Source: Polyangium sp. 6x1 (GTDB taxonomy: Bacteria > Myxococcota_A > Polyangia > Polyangiales > Polyangiaceae). From it: 64,000 nt of DNA. Under the pieces are notes generated by a model. That model had not been told where the DNA came from. It did not search any database and saw nothing but the letters and a program-made list of their open reading frames with translations. A program made the translations under genes and the position numbers. The stretch is taken from contig NZ_JARZHH010000049.1 of assembly GCF_029946515.1 (NCBI RefSeq), positions 25,831 through 89,830 on the forward strand. The letters are read 5' to 3'. Shown piece by piece: positions 1 through 7,897 of this stretch. Position 1 is the first letter of the stretch. Every line of letters starts with the position of its first letter.

Positions 1-778
1 GCTTGGCCTCACCGGCTTCGCCCTGGAAAAACGGGGCCGGCGAGGGCGTCTCCTCCACGATCTTCTGGTGCCGGCGCTGCACGCTGCACTCGCGCTCGCC
101 GAGCGCGACCACGTTGCCATGCGTGTCGGCCAGGATCTGCACCTCGATGTGCTTGGGCGCGCGCATGTACCGCTCGAGGTAGACGCGCGCGTCGCCGAAC
201 GCGCTCTTGCCGCGATCCGAGCAAGCCGTGAGGGCACGCGGTAATTTTCCGATGTCCTCGACGATCTGCATGCCGATGCCGCCGCCGCCGCCCGCGGCCT
301 TCACGAGGATCGGCAGGCCGATGCGCTCGGCCTCGCGTGTGGCGAGCTCGACGTCGTCCGCGCGGATGGGCCCGTCCGTGCCGGGGGGCGGCGAGACGCC
401 CACGCGCTTGGCCACCTCGCGCGCCTTGATCTTGTCGCCGAAGGCGTCGAGCGCCTCGGGGCGCGGGCCGATGAAGACGATGCCGGCGTCGTTCACCGCG
501 CGGCAGAAGGCTTCTTTCTCGCTGAGCAGCCCATAACCGGGGTGGATCGCGCGCGCGCCGGTCTGCTTGGCGGCGGCGAGGACCGCATCGATCGAGAGGT
601 AGCTGTCCTTGACGGGCGGCGGACCGATCCGCACGGCCTCGTCGGCCATGCGGACATGCGGGGCGTTCGCGTCGGCGTCCGAGTAGACGGCGACGACGGG
701 AATCCCGAGGCGCTTGCAGGTGCGGGCGACGCGGCAGGCGATCTCGCCGCGGTTGGCGATGAGGATCTTTTCGAACAC
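1..778 (-). CDS. Biotin carboxylase subunit (acyl-CoA or pyruvate carboxylase type), partial
   Basis: ATP-dependent carboxylation of biotin on a carrier protein; the first half-reaction of acetyl-/propionyl-CoA or pyruvate carboxylase, in the cytoplasm. The N-terminal biotin carboxylase domain is clear: FEKILIANRGEIACRVART at residues 2-20, HPGYGLLSEKEAF near 79-91, the ATP-grasp glycine loop KAAGGGGGIGMQIV near 160-173, then HIEVQILADTHG and GERECSVQRRHQKIVEE. About 259 residues are visible and the gene runs off the left edge, so whether a biotinyl domain is fused cannot be seen, and the acyl-CoA specificity is unknown. The start is a GTG at 778, chosen because the conserved FEKILIANRGE follows at once; no strong Shine-Dalgarno is seen. 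Sure of family, unsure of substrate. Confidence 0.93.
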   Translation of the reverse strand, partial: MFEKILIANRGEIACRVARTCKRLGIPVVAVYSDADANAPHVRMADEAVRIGPPPVKDSYLSIDAVLAAAKQTGARAIHPGYGLLSEKEAFCRAVNDAGIVFIGPRPEALDAFGDKIKAREVAKRVGVSPPPGTDGPIRADDVELATREAERIGLPILVKAAGGGGGIGMQIVEDIGKLPRALTACSDRGKSAFGDARVYLERYMRAPKHIEVQILADTHGNVVALGERECSVQRRHQKIVEETPSPAPFFQGEAGEAK

Positions 779-840
779 GGTCCCAGCGATGTGCGCGCGC
801 GGTCGCGGGACGTCAAGAGCGGGCGAGCGCGATCAGCGAC

Positions 841-2028
841 TCACGACGTGGACTTCCTGAATCCTTTGACCTTTGGTTTCGCGCCGAGCAACACGAGCTG
901 CCCGCACGCGGCCGAGACATCGTCCCCGCGCCTTCGCCGGATGAAACACGAGTACCCCATGCCGACGAGCGTCTGCTGGAACGCGAAGACGCGCGTCATA
1001 TCGGGCGGACCGAGCGTCGAGGCCTCGATGGGGTTCATGGGGATCAGGTTGATCTTCACGGGCATGCCGCGCAGCAGCCGCGCGAGTTTCCTCGCCTCGT
1101 CGACATCGTCGTTCTTGCCCGAGACGAGCGTGTACTCGATGGTGATGCGCCGGCGCCGCTGCATCGGGTAGGCCTTGAGCGCCGCAAGCAGCTCCGCGAT
1201 CGGGTACTTCTTGTTGATCGGCATGAGCGCCGAGCGGCTCTCGTCGTCGGCCGCGTGCAGCGAGATGGCGAGCGCGATCTGCCCGTTGAAATCACGCCCG
1301 AGCCGCTCGATCTCGGGGACGAGGCCCGAGGTCGAGACCGTCACGCGGCGCGTGGACAGCGCGATCCCGTCGGGGTGCGTGAGCAGGCGCAGCGCGCGGG
1401 CCGTGCCGTCGTAATTGTGCAGCGGCTCGCCCATGCCCATGAACACGACGTTCCGCAGCGCCTCGCCCTCGTCGAGCAGCGCGCGCCCGAGCAGGACCTG
1501 CGCGACGATCTCCTCCGGCCCGAGGTGCCGCTTCCACCCGGCCACGCCGCTCGCGCAGAACACGCACCCCATCGCGCAGCCGACCTGCGTGGAGATGCAC
1601 TGGGTCACGCGGATCTTCCCGCGGAAGGCCTCCTCCACGGGCTCGTCGTCCTCGTCCTCGTCATCGTCCGCGACGGCCGCGTCGGCGTCCATCTCGGGAT
1701 CCGGGCGCGCGCCGGGGCCGCTCACCGCAGGCAGAAGGACGGTCTCGATCGTGGCGCCGTCCTTCAAGCGAACGACGAGCTTGCGCGTGCCGTCGGCCGA
1801 GCGGTGGACGTGCACGATCTCGGCGATCGAGCCGAGCCCTTCCTCGGCGAGGGAGGCGCGCAGGCGCGCGGACACGTTGGTCATCGCCGCGGGATCGACG
1901 ACGCCGTGGCGGTGGATCCAGTTGAAGATCTGCTTGGCCGCGAAGGCCCGCTCGCCGCGCGAGGCGAGCGTGTCGCGCCACTCTTCGGGGAGACGCGCGA
2001 TGGGATGGACGGAGGCAGCGGGCTTCAC
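841..2028 (-). CDS. rlmN: Dual-specificity 23S rRNA/tRNA adenine C2-methyltransferase RlmN
   Basis: Radical-SAM enzyme that methylates C2 of A2503 in 23S rRNA and of A37 in some tRNAs. The CX3CX2C [4Fe-4S] motif CAMGCVFC lies at residues 151-158, followed by NVVFMGMGEPLHNY, STSGLVPEI, AISLHAADDESRS, INLIPMNP and a C-terminal DVSAACGQL that carries the Cys expected to form the methyl-protein intermediate. The N-terminal helical domain (residues 10-70) ends in an unusual acidic insert at about 110-133, rich in Asp/Glu. 395 aa with a GTG start at 2028. The reading frame stays open to 3420 upstream, but that part is antisense to two clear genes, so the GTG directly before the N-terminal domain was chosen. 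It is divergent from the gene at 2224. Confidence 0.95.
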   Translation of the reverse strand: MKPAASVHPIARLPEEWRDTLASRGERAFAAKQIFNWIHRHGVVDPAAMTNVSARLRASLAEEGLGSIAEIVHVHRSADGTRKLVVRLKDGATIETVLLPAVSGPGARPDPEMDADAAVADDDEDEDDEPVEEAFRGKIRVTQCISTQVGCAMGCVFCASGVAGWKRHLGPEEIVAQVLLGRALLDEGEALRNVVFMGMGEPLHNYDGTARALRLLTHPDGIALSTRRVTVSTSGLVPEIERLGRDFNGQIALAISLHAADDESRSALMPINKKYPIAELLAALKAYPMQRRRRITIEYTLVSGKNDDVDEARKLARLLRGMPVKINLIPMNPIEASTLGPPDMTRVFAFQQTLVGMGYSCFIRRRRGDDVSAACGQLVLLGAKPKVKGFRKSTS

Positions 2029-2223
2029 GATGGCGTCGTGGTTAGTGCGCACGAGACGGAGCGGCAAGGGAACGAACAAGAGTTGCCGCAAAGACAGGGT
2101 GGATCCGTCGAGATCCGCCGGGAAACGGCCGAGACGGACCCTGCGGCCCGTTTGCTTTACGGGTGATGAAATCTGTCGTAGTGTCGAAGAATTCCGCAAT
2201 AGGACGGACCTAGGGAGTAACCC

Positions 2224-2832
2224 ATGGGTGTGAGCTTTTCCCAGGCAGCGCGGCGAGTGGCGACGAAGTACGTCGATGGCTCGTCCCTCGACGCCGCTGT
2301 GGAGGTACTGGGAGCGCGTGCCGACAAGGACGTCGAATCGCTGGATTCCGAGGGCAAGGCGAGCCTGATCAGCTTCCTCGTGCGCAACCTCCGCGAGCTC
2401 AGCGTGGAAGAGGCCACCGAGCTCGAGCGCAAGCTGCTCCGCGAGATGGGCGCGGTGCCGAAGCCGATGAAGACGGTCGTCGTGAAGGACGACATCTCGG
2501 TGATCACGCTGCGCAACTACGTCCGCTACCTCTGCGTCTACCTCGGGATGGAGTGGAACCGAGGCATGCTCCTCCAGTCGGCCGTCTCGGATCTCGCCCG
2601 CTTCGCGCTCACGCGCGGCGCCGGGACGTTCGAGATCTCCGCGGCGCGCGAGAAGGTGAGCTTCCGCGTTCACATCGACGGGCAGGTCGCGATCGGCGGC
2701 GCGTGGCTCTCCACGTCGAACGAGCCGCTGCTCGCCGGCGTGCGCAACCTCGCGCGAGGGCTCCGGAGCACGTCGGGCGCGCAAGGATCGCAGCTCGAGT
2801 TCGACGTCGAGTGGGCGGCCGCGGTCGCCTGA
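2224..2832 (+). CDS. Hypothetical protein with RsbT/anti-sigma-factor-like C-terminal half
   Basis: 202 aa, soluble, with no signal peptide or membrane segment. The first 75 residues are helical and charged. The second half (from about residue 85) reads VKDDISVITLRNYVRYLCVY, then SAVSDLARFALTRGAG and FEISAAREKVSFRVHIDGQ. This resembles the start of RsbT/RsbW-type GHKL ATPase folds, where an SELARN helix is followed by beta strands. The ATP-binding Asn (here Phe in DLARFAL) and the downstream DxGxG and G-rich lid are not seen, so it is probably a degenerate, non-ATP-binding version. Start ATG at 2224. The next gene follows after 51 bp on the same strand. The RsbT link is inferred from a short pattern; a role in a partner-switch pathway is only a possibility. 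Confidence 0.55.
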   Translation: MGVSFSQAARRVATKYVDGSSLDAAVEVLGARADKDVESLDSEGKASLISFLVRNLRELSVEEATELERKLLREMGAVPKPMKTVVVKDDISVITLRNYVRYLCVYLGMEWNRGMLLQSAVSDLARFALTRGAGTFEISAAREKVSFRVHIDGQVAIGGAWLSTSNEPLLAGVRNLARGLRSTSGAQGSQLEFDVEWAAAVA

Positions 2833-2883
2833 TCGTCGGGCTCGTCTCGCGTATCTCGCGAACAAGGGGAAGAGAAGAACGTC

Positions 2884-3522
2884 ATGGGATTCGTGCTGGA
2901 CTTGTTCGCGCTTCCGCGGGCCGAGCGCTCGCGGACGCGCAGGCTTCGTAACGCGTTTTTCAGCGCATACCTCGAGAAGAACCCCGACGCGCAGCGCGTC
3001 GAGGTCGACATCGTGCGGGACGCGGAGAAGCTGCCGGCCTGGGACGAGTGGGACGTCCAGACCAAGTTCGAGATGCTCTACGGCGAGGGCAACCTCGACG
3101 AGGAGATGGCCGCGCGCTGGAACGCGCTCAGCCGGTGGACCGATCAGCTCCACCAAGCGAACCTGATCGTGCTCTCCACGCCCATGTGGAACCTCTCGAT
3201 CCCGTGGCAGCTCAAGCGCTGGATCGACGCGGTCGTGCAGGCGCGCCTCACGTTCGAGGTGCAGAAGGGCGAGTTCAAGGGCCTGCTCGGCGGGCGCCCC
3301 GTCGTCCTGCTCGTCTCGCGCGACGGCGCGTATCCGCCGGGATCGCCGTTCGCTTCGTGGGACTTTCAGGTGCCGTACCTGAAGACGATCCTCGGGCTCA
3401 TGGGCCTCGGCCCGTTCCACGAGATCATCGCCGAGCCCATGGGCCTCATGGGTCCGCAGGTCGCGAAAGAGGCGCTCGACGCGGCCGTGGTTCGCGCCGC
3501 CGATCTCGCCAAGACGCTCTAG
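2884..3522 (+). CDS. FMN-dependent NADH-azoreductase / NAD(P)H quinone oxidoreductase family protein
   Basis: Flavodoxin-like FMN reductase of the AzoR type: two-electron reduction of quinones or azo compounds with NADH, cytoplasmic. 212 aa, close to the roughly 200 aa of AzoR. The FMN-contact segment STPMWNLSIPWQLKRWIDAV (residues 99-118) matches the family pattern P-M-[YW]-N-[FL]-x-I-P-x-x-L-K, followed by TFEVQKGEFKGLLGGRPVVL and a G-rich VSRDGAYPPGSP loop, then VPYLKTILGLMGL. The N-terminus begins MGFVLDLFALPRAERSRTR, which is less typical than the usual nucleotide-binding start. ATG start. The gene ends just before a convergent gene. The family assignment is firm; the physiological substrate is unknown. 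Confidence 0.85.
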   Translation: MGFVLDLFALPRAERSRTRRLRNAFFSAYLEKNPDAQRVEVDIVRDAEKLPAWDEWDVQTKFEMLYGEGNLDEEMAARWNALSRWTDQLHQANLIVLSTPMWNLSIPWQLKRWIDAVVQARLTFEVQKGEFKGLLGGRPVVLLVSRDGAYPPGSPFASWDFQVPYLKTILGLMGLGPFHEIIAEPMGLMGPQVAKEALDAAVVRAADLAKTL

Positions 3523-3528
3523 TCCCTA

Positions 3529-4701
3529 TCAAAGCGGCATCGAGGCGATGTCCTTCGGCGCCCGCTTCACCCGCTCGAAGCTCTGCGTGCTGAAGTAGAC
3601 GTGCGTCGCGTCCACCGCGACGTAACACGGCCGATCTTGCCCGCTCGCGAGGGCCAAGGGCTCACCGCCCGCGAGGCGCTGCTTCAGGATACGCCCGCTT
3701 CTGCTCGCGTTGGTCCCGTCGACTTCGCCCGGATCCGACCAGTAGACCGCCTCGCCGTCGATCGCCATCGAGCACATGCGCGTCTCGGCCACCGCGACGT
3801 CGAACGCAAATCCGCCTTTGACGGGGGCCTTTCGCACGACGGCGCGCGTGCCCAGGGCATCCTTCGAGGAGATCCAGTACACGTCGCTGCCGACGATGGT
3901 GACGCGTTTGACCTGATCCTGGCCGGAGGAGATGACCTCGATTTTGCCGCCGCCGATCGGCATCCGCACGACCTCGCCCTGCTTGTTCACGTCGCGCCGC
4001 GCCCAGTACACGTGCGTCGCGTCCACTGCGATCCCGGAAGGCTCGCGCTCGCCCGCCGCGAGCACCGTGTGCGCCCCGCCCGCGAGCGGCGCGCGCGCCA
4101 CGAAGCCGTCGATGTAGTCACGCTCCACGCTGCCCCCGTCGACCCAGTACGCGTGCGTCGCGGAGACCGCCACCGCGCTCGGCATCACGATCCTCGACGC
4201 GAGCACGCGCGGCGCGCCCGATCCGTCGAGCGGGAAGGCCGTGATCGTGCCTTGCCCGTCGGTCATGAGGCCGCCCGCGTCCGCGACGACGAGCACGTCC
4301 TTGCCGAGCGCGACGTCGAGCGGCATGCGCCCCGATCCGAGCGTGGTCTCCGCGTCGCCCGTGACGGCAGCGGCGAGGATCCGCTGCCCGAGGAGCGACT
4401 CGCCGAAGTAGACGCGTCTCCCGTCGGTCGCGAGGCCCGCGATGAGCGCCTTGCCCCGCGACACCACGAGGTCCCCGGGCTGCGCCGGCGCGCGGCTGCC
4501 GAGCATGCCCCGATCCTGGATCGACGGGCGCTCGAAGGGCGGGTTCGTCGGTCCAAACGCGCCCACGTTGGGGCGCTCGTCCGTGTCGCAGCGGGAGTAG
4601 AAAAACGCGGCCTGGGCGGCGACGACGACGGCGAGGACGGCCCAGCGCCACGAGCGCGCCGGCGCGGGCGGAGGGGGTTGCGAGGCGTTCACGCGCGGCA
4701 T
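3529..4701 (-). CDS. Membrane-anchored beta-propeller-like hypothetical protein
   Basis: 390 aa. After a proline-rich start, residues 18-36 form one membrane span (WAVLAVVVAAQAAFFYSR), so the body is expected outside the cytoplasm. The rest is a set of repeated blade-like units of about 45 residues with the signature VDATHVYWARRDV, VSATHAYWVDGG, VDATHVYFSTQS and GSDVYWISS, alternating with VVRMPIGGG-like strands. This pattern is common in myxobacterial proteins of unknown function and matches NHL/DUF5050-type propellers. There are no catalytic residues to point to. Start ATG at 4701; the stop lies 6 bp from the stop of the convergent azoreductase gene. Function unknown; binding or scaffold roles are typical of such propellers. 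Confidence 0.7.
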   Translation of the reverse strand: MPRVNASQPPPPAPARSWRWAVLAVVVAAQAAFFYSRCDTDERPNVGAFGPTNPPFERPSIQDRGMLGSRAPAQPGDLVVSRGKALIAGLATDGRRVYFGESLLGQRILAAAVTGDAETTLGSGRMPLDVALGKDVLVVADAGGLMTDGQGTITAFPLDGSGAPRVLASRIVMPSAVAVSATHAYWVDGGSVERDYIDGFVARAPLAGGAHTVLAAGEREPSGIAVDATHVYWARRDVNKQGEVVRMPIGGGKIEVISSGQDQVKRVTIVGSDVYWISSKDALGTRAVVRKAPVKGGFAFDVAVAETRMCSMAIDGEAVYWSDPGEVDGTNASRSGRILKQRLAGGEPLALASGQDRPCYVAVDATHVYFSTQSFERVKRAPKDIASMPL

Positions 4702-4775
4702 GGTAGCCGGCCTCGGGCGCGCGTGGGCAGGAGAGGAGGACGGCCGGCGTGGGCCCTCCGTGCTACGGGTTCGTC

Positions 4776-5621
4776 ATGGCCAGGCCTTTTGACCCCGTCG
4801 TCGTGCCTCCGCTCGAAGAGCAGCGCGGCCAGACCTTTCCTCGCCTCGTCGAGCTCATGCAACGCCTGCTCGCGCCGGACGGCTGCCCCTGGGACAGAAA
4901 GCAGTCGTTCGAGACGCTGCGAAAGTACGTGCTCGAAGAGGCGTGCGAGGTCATCGACGCGATCGACGCGGGCGACCGAAAGGAGCTCCGCGGCGAGCTC
5001 GGGGATCTGCTCTTGCAGGTCGTCTTTCAAGCGGAGCTCGGGCGCGCGGAGGGGGCGTTTGGCCCCGACGACGTGGTCGCCGCGATCTGCGAGAAGCTCG
5101 TGCGGCGGCACCCGCACGTCTTCGCGGACATGACGGTCCAGGGCGCGGACGAAGTGCTCCGCAACTGGGAGCTCATCAAGGCGAAGGAGCGCGCGGGCAA
5201 GCCCGAGCAGGGGATCCTCTCGGGCGTGCCGCGCAGCTTGCCGGCGCTCGTGCGGGCGCAGCGCATCGGCGAGAAGGTCGCGCGCGTGGGCTTCGACTGG
5301 CCGGACGTCGCGGGATCGCGGGCCAAGGTGGCCGAGGAGATCCGCGAGCTCGACGAGGCGATCGCGTCGGGCGACGCGGGGGCGATCGAGGCGGAGCTCG
5401 GCGACGCGCTCTTCGCGCTGGTGAACCTCGCGCGGCACGTGAACGTGGATGCCGAGAGCGCGCTGCGCCGCACGATCGACAAGTTCACGCGCCGCTTCGA
5501 CCACGTCGAATCCCGCGTGCGCGAGCGCCACGGCGGCTGGCCCGATCCGGGCGGGGAGGATCACCTCACGCTCGAGGAGCTCGACGTCTACTGGGAGGAG
5601 TCGAAGAAATCGGGTAGGTAA
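4776..5621 (+). CDS. mazG: Nucleoside triphosphate pyrophosphohydrolase MazG
   Basis: Hydrolyses (d)NTPs to the monophosphate and PPi, a house-cleaning role that may also affect stress signalling. 281 aa with the two tandem MazG domains of the E. coli type. Domain 1 has PDGCPWDRKQSFETLRKYV and LEEACEVIDAID (the EExxE-type metal site), then ELGDLLLQVVFQAELG. Domain 2 starts around residue 175 (GFDWPDVAGS) with KVAEEIRELDEAI and EAELGDALFALVNLARH. ATG 4776 was chosen because the longer frame from GTG 4749 adds only nine residues of no clear value. The next gene starts 5 bp after the stop, so the two are probably co-transcribed. Confidence 0.92.
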   Translation: MARPFDPVVVPPLEEQRGQTFPRLVELMQRLLAPDGCPWDRKQSFETLRKYVLEEACEVIDAIDAGDRKELRGELGDLLLQVVFQAELGRAEGAFGPDDVVAAICEKLVRRHPHVFADMTVQGADEVLRNWELIKAKERAGKPEQGILSGVPRSLPALVRAQRIGEKVARVGFDWPDVAGSRAKVAEEIRELDEAIASGDAGAIEAELGDALFALVNLARHVNVDAESALRRTIDKFTRRFDHVESRVRERHGGWPDPGGEDHLTLEELDVYWEESKKSGR

Positions 5622-5626
5622 AGCGC

Positions 5627-6412
5627 ATGTCCGAACAGGTCCTTTTGGTCGAGCACGAAGGCCCCGTCGCCGTCGTCACGTTGAACAGGCCCCGGGCGAA
5701 GAACGCGCTCGACAACGAGCTGCTCGGCGCGCTTCTCGAGACGCTGCCTCGGCTCGGCGCGGACGCGTCGGTGCGCGCGGTGGTGCTGACGGGCGCGGGC
5801 GGCGCGTTCTGCGCGGGCGCGGATCTCAAGAACGCGATGGGCAGCCTGCAGGCCGCGGGCGGCTTCGACGCGATCATGGAGCGTTACCACGGGATCATCC
5901 GCGCGATCGTGAACGCGCCGAAGCCGTTCGTCGCGATGGTCGAGGGCCCGGCTGTGGGCTTCGGCTGCGATCTCGCGCTCGCGTGTGATCTCCGGATGCT
6001 CGGCCAGGATGCCTATCTGGAAGAGCGCTTCGTGAAGATCGGGCTCATGCCGGATGGCGGCGGGTCGTTCTGGCTCCCGCGCCTCGTCGGCCTCGGGCGC
6101 GCGATGGAGATCATGCTGACGGGCGATCGCATCTTGGCCGATCAGGCCTTCTCGCTCGGCCTCGCGAATCGCGTCCTGCCTTCGACCGAGCTCCGCGCGG
6201 AGACGATGAAGCTCGCCGCGCGCCTCGCGAAGGGCCCGCCGCTCGCATATGCCGAGATCAAGAGCGCGGTCCGGAAGAGCCTCGGCAGCACCATCGACGA
6301 GGCGCTCGATCGCGAGAAGGCCGGGCAGGTGAAGCTCTTGCAGTCGGCCGACTGCATGGAGGGCGTGCTCGCCTGGATGGAGAAGCGCGAGCCTTCGTTT
6401 CAGGGCAAATGA
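5627..6412 (+). CDS. Enoyl-CoA hydratase/isomerase family protein
   Basis: Crotonase-fold acyl-CoA enzyme, cytoplasmic. 261 aa, the usual length. Seen: LNRPRAKNALDNELLGAL near the start, GAGGAFCAGADLKNAMG (first oxyanion-hole element) near residues 61-77, and AMVEGPAVGFGCDLALACDL (second oxyanion-hole element) near 104-123, followed by LPDGGG-type MPDGGGSFWLPRLVG near 143. The catalytic Glu of true hydratases in the second segment is Asp/other here (the stretch after DLRMLGQDAYLEERFVKIGL contains Glu), so the exact reaction (hydration, isomerisation) is not fixed. It starts 5 bp after mazG with TAGGTAA as a weak Shine-Dalgarno. A GC-rich hairpin follows the stop. Confidence 0.88.
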   Translation: MSEQVLLVEHEGPVAVVTLNRPRAKNALDNELLGALLETLPRLGADASVRAVVLTGAGGAFCAGADLKNAMGSLQAAGGFDAIMERYHGIIRAIVNAPKPFVAMVEGPAVGFGCDLALACDLRMLGQDAYLEERFVKIGLMPDGGGSFWLPRLVGLGRAMEIMLTGDRILADQAFSLGLANRVLPSTELRAETMKLAARLAKGPPLAYAEIKSAVRKSLGSTIDEALDREKAGQVKLLQSADCMEGVLAWMEKREPSFQGK

Positions 6413-6419
6413 TCGAGTC

Positions 6420-6439
6420 CGGGCGCGCCTGAGCGCCCG
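6420..6439. terminator. GC-rich hairpin between convergent genes
   Basis: CGGGCGC at 6420-6426 pairs perfectly with GCGCCCG at 6433-6439 (7 bp, 6-nt loop). It sits between the stops of the enoyl-CoA hydratase gene (+) and the EEP-family gene (-). There is no T-run, so it is at best a bidirectional terminator-like structure. Confidence 0.4.
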
Positions 6440-6448
6440 ATCCTGCGC

Positions 6449-7273
6449 TCAGTAAAACCGCTGGCCGAGCTCCCGCACGTTGATCTCCGCGAACACGCCG
6501 TAGTGATCGGAGGGCGCGACGCCGTCCTTCATTTCGGTCATCACGACCTCGGCCGAGAGCGGCTTGCCGCGGCCCGTGCCGAGCTCGGGCCCGCGCACGA
6601 GGATGTAATCGATGCGGCGCGGAAACTCGTGCGTCAGCGCCGCATACGGGTTCTTCTCCGAGTCGAACGTGCAGCCCGGGAGCGTGCCGAGGTGCTCGAA
6701 GCAGTCGGTGAAGTGCACGCTCTTGCCCCCGAGCGACTGGAGCCCGAGCAAGAAGCGTATCTCGGTCGAGTGTGGCACCGCGTTGAAGTCGCCGACCAGC
6801 ACGGCGGGAAGATCCGAGCTCATCGGGGCCTCGTGCATGACGTGCTCGGCGATGGTGACGACCTGGGCCTCGCGCGCCACGCCGTCGTGGAACTTCCAGT
6901 TGAGGTGCGTCACGAAAAACGGGAGCGAGCCCGCGGGCGTGCGGATCCGCGTGTAGAGGAGCGCGCGCCGCTCCTCGTCGCCGGCCGTGGGCAGCGGGAG
7001 CACCGAGCGCTTCTCGATCGGGAAGCGCGAGAGCACGGCGTTGCCGAAGTGCATGCCGTCGCCGAGATCGTGGGCCATGCCGAAGGCGGCGTCGTAGCCG
7101 AGGCCTTCGCGGATCTCGTCGGCCTGCGTGCGATCGTTGTAGAGGATGACCTCTTGCAGCCCGATGACGTCCGGCGAGAGGCGACGGATCCCCTCGCGGA
7201 TGAGCTCGAGCCGCCGCTCCCAGGGACCCTTTTTGTTCCAGATGTTGAGCGTGAGGACGCGCAGCCGTTCCAT
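6449..7273 (-). CDS. Endonuclease/exonuclease/phosphatase (EEP) family hydrolase
   Basis: Metal-dependent phosphoesterase of the DNase I/AP-endonuclease/sphingomyelinase fold. 274 aa. Motifs in order: RVLTLNIWNKKG (residues 4-15, Asn metal ligand), PDVIGLQEVI (residues 34-43, catalytic Glu), FFVTHLNWKFHD, VLVGDFNAVPHSTE (Asp/Asn pair), RRIDYILVRGPEL and a C-terminal SDHYGVFAEINV with the catalytic Asp-His. No signal peptide, so probably cytoplasmic unless exported by another route. The substrate cannot be read from sequence: DNA repair, phospholipid and inositol phosphate hydrolases share these motifs. ATG start at 7273. Confidence 0.88.
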   Translation of the reverse strand: MERLRVLTLNIWNKKGPWERRLELIREGIRRLSPDVIGLQEVILYNDRTQADEIREGLGYDAAFGMAHDLGDGMHFGNAVLSRFPIEKRSVLPLPTAGDEERRALLYTRIRTPAGSLPFFVTHLNWKFHDGVAREAQVVTIAEHVMHEAPMSSDLPAVLVGDFNAVPHSTEIRFLLGLQSLGGKSVHFTDCFEHLGTLPGCTFDSEKNPYAALTHEFPRRIDYILVRGPELGTGRGKPLSAEVVMTEMKDGVAPSDHYGVFAEINVRELGQRFY

Positions 7274-7496
7274 GCTCCTCTCGGGCTACGCCACGATGGG
7301 GGCTCAGGCGAGCGGCCGAGGAGGCGTCGCGCGGCTTAATTTTTTCGGACTCCGAGCGCGCGCGCGGCCGCGGCGTCCGCGGCCGACCGAGACGTGCGCG
7401 CCGAGCCGTGGTAGCAAGGAGCTCCGAACGGGGTTTGGGGCGTAGCTCGGCTCGTCCGAGCGCAGCCCCAAGCGTTGAACGCAAAGGACGGAGGCG

Positions 7497-7877
7497 ATGA
7501 TGCGTGTCGTGACCCTGGGAGCCCTGGCTTTCTTGGCGCTTTTCTCGTCGCTCGGGTGTTCGAGCAAGATGGACCCGAAGGAGTGCGACAAGATCCGCGG
7601 CGAGGCCTTCGATCTCCTCAACAAGGCCCAGCACTGCAACGCCGACGCCGACTGCAAGCAGAGCGACTGGCCCGGCTGCGCGAAGCCCGTGAGCGGTCAC
7701 ACGCTCGATACGATCAAGCCGATGGCCGAGAACTACAAGAAGGGCCAGTGCGAGGAGCCCACGGTCAAGTGCGACACGCCGCCCGAGAGCTACTGCAAGC
7801 AGGGCCTCTGCGTGCACCGCCACAAGGGCACGCCCGAAGGCGCGGGCGCGCCGGCCGGCGACATCATCATCAAGTGA
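7497..7877 (+). CDS. Small cysteine-rich lipoprotein
   Basis: 126 aa. A lipoprotein signal peptide with lipobox SLGC gives a mature protein from Cys about 21. The mature part has about ten Cys in pairs (ECDKI, HCNADADCKQSDWPGCAK, QCEEPTVKCDTPPESYCKQGLCVH), suggesting disulfides in the periplasm or on the surface. The DADCKQSDWPGC element is like the Cys-rich modules common in myxobacterial lipoproteins. GGAGG lies just upstream of tandem ATGs (7497 and 7500); either may be used. No function is recognised. The next gene begins 20 bp downstream on the same strand. Confidence 0.75.
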   Translation: MMRVVTLGALAFLALFSSLGCSSKMDPKECDKIRGEAFDLLNKAQHCNADADCKQSDWPGCAKPVSGHTLDTIKPMAENYKKGQCEEPTVKCDTPPESYCKQGLCVHRHKGTPEGAGAPAGDIIIK

Positions 7878-7897
7878 CGAAACGGTAGGATCGCGGG

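Noticed and set aside
2029..3420. Long antisense frame extending rlmN upstream to 3420
   Set aside because: It is antisense to two clear genes (2224-2832 and 2884-3522) and has the biased composition of a shadow frame in GC-rich DNA; RlmN domains begin at 2028.
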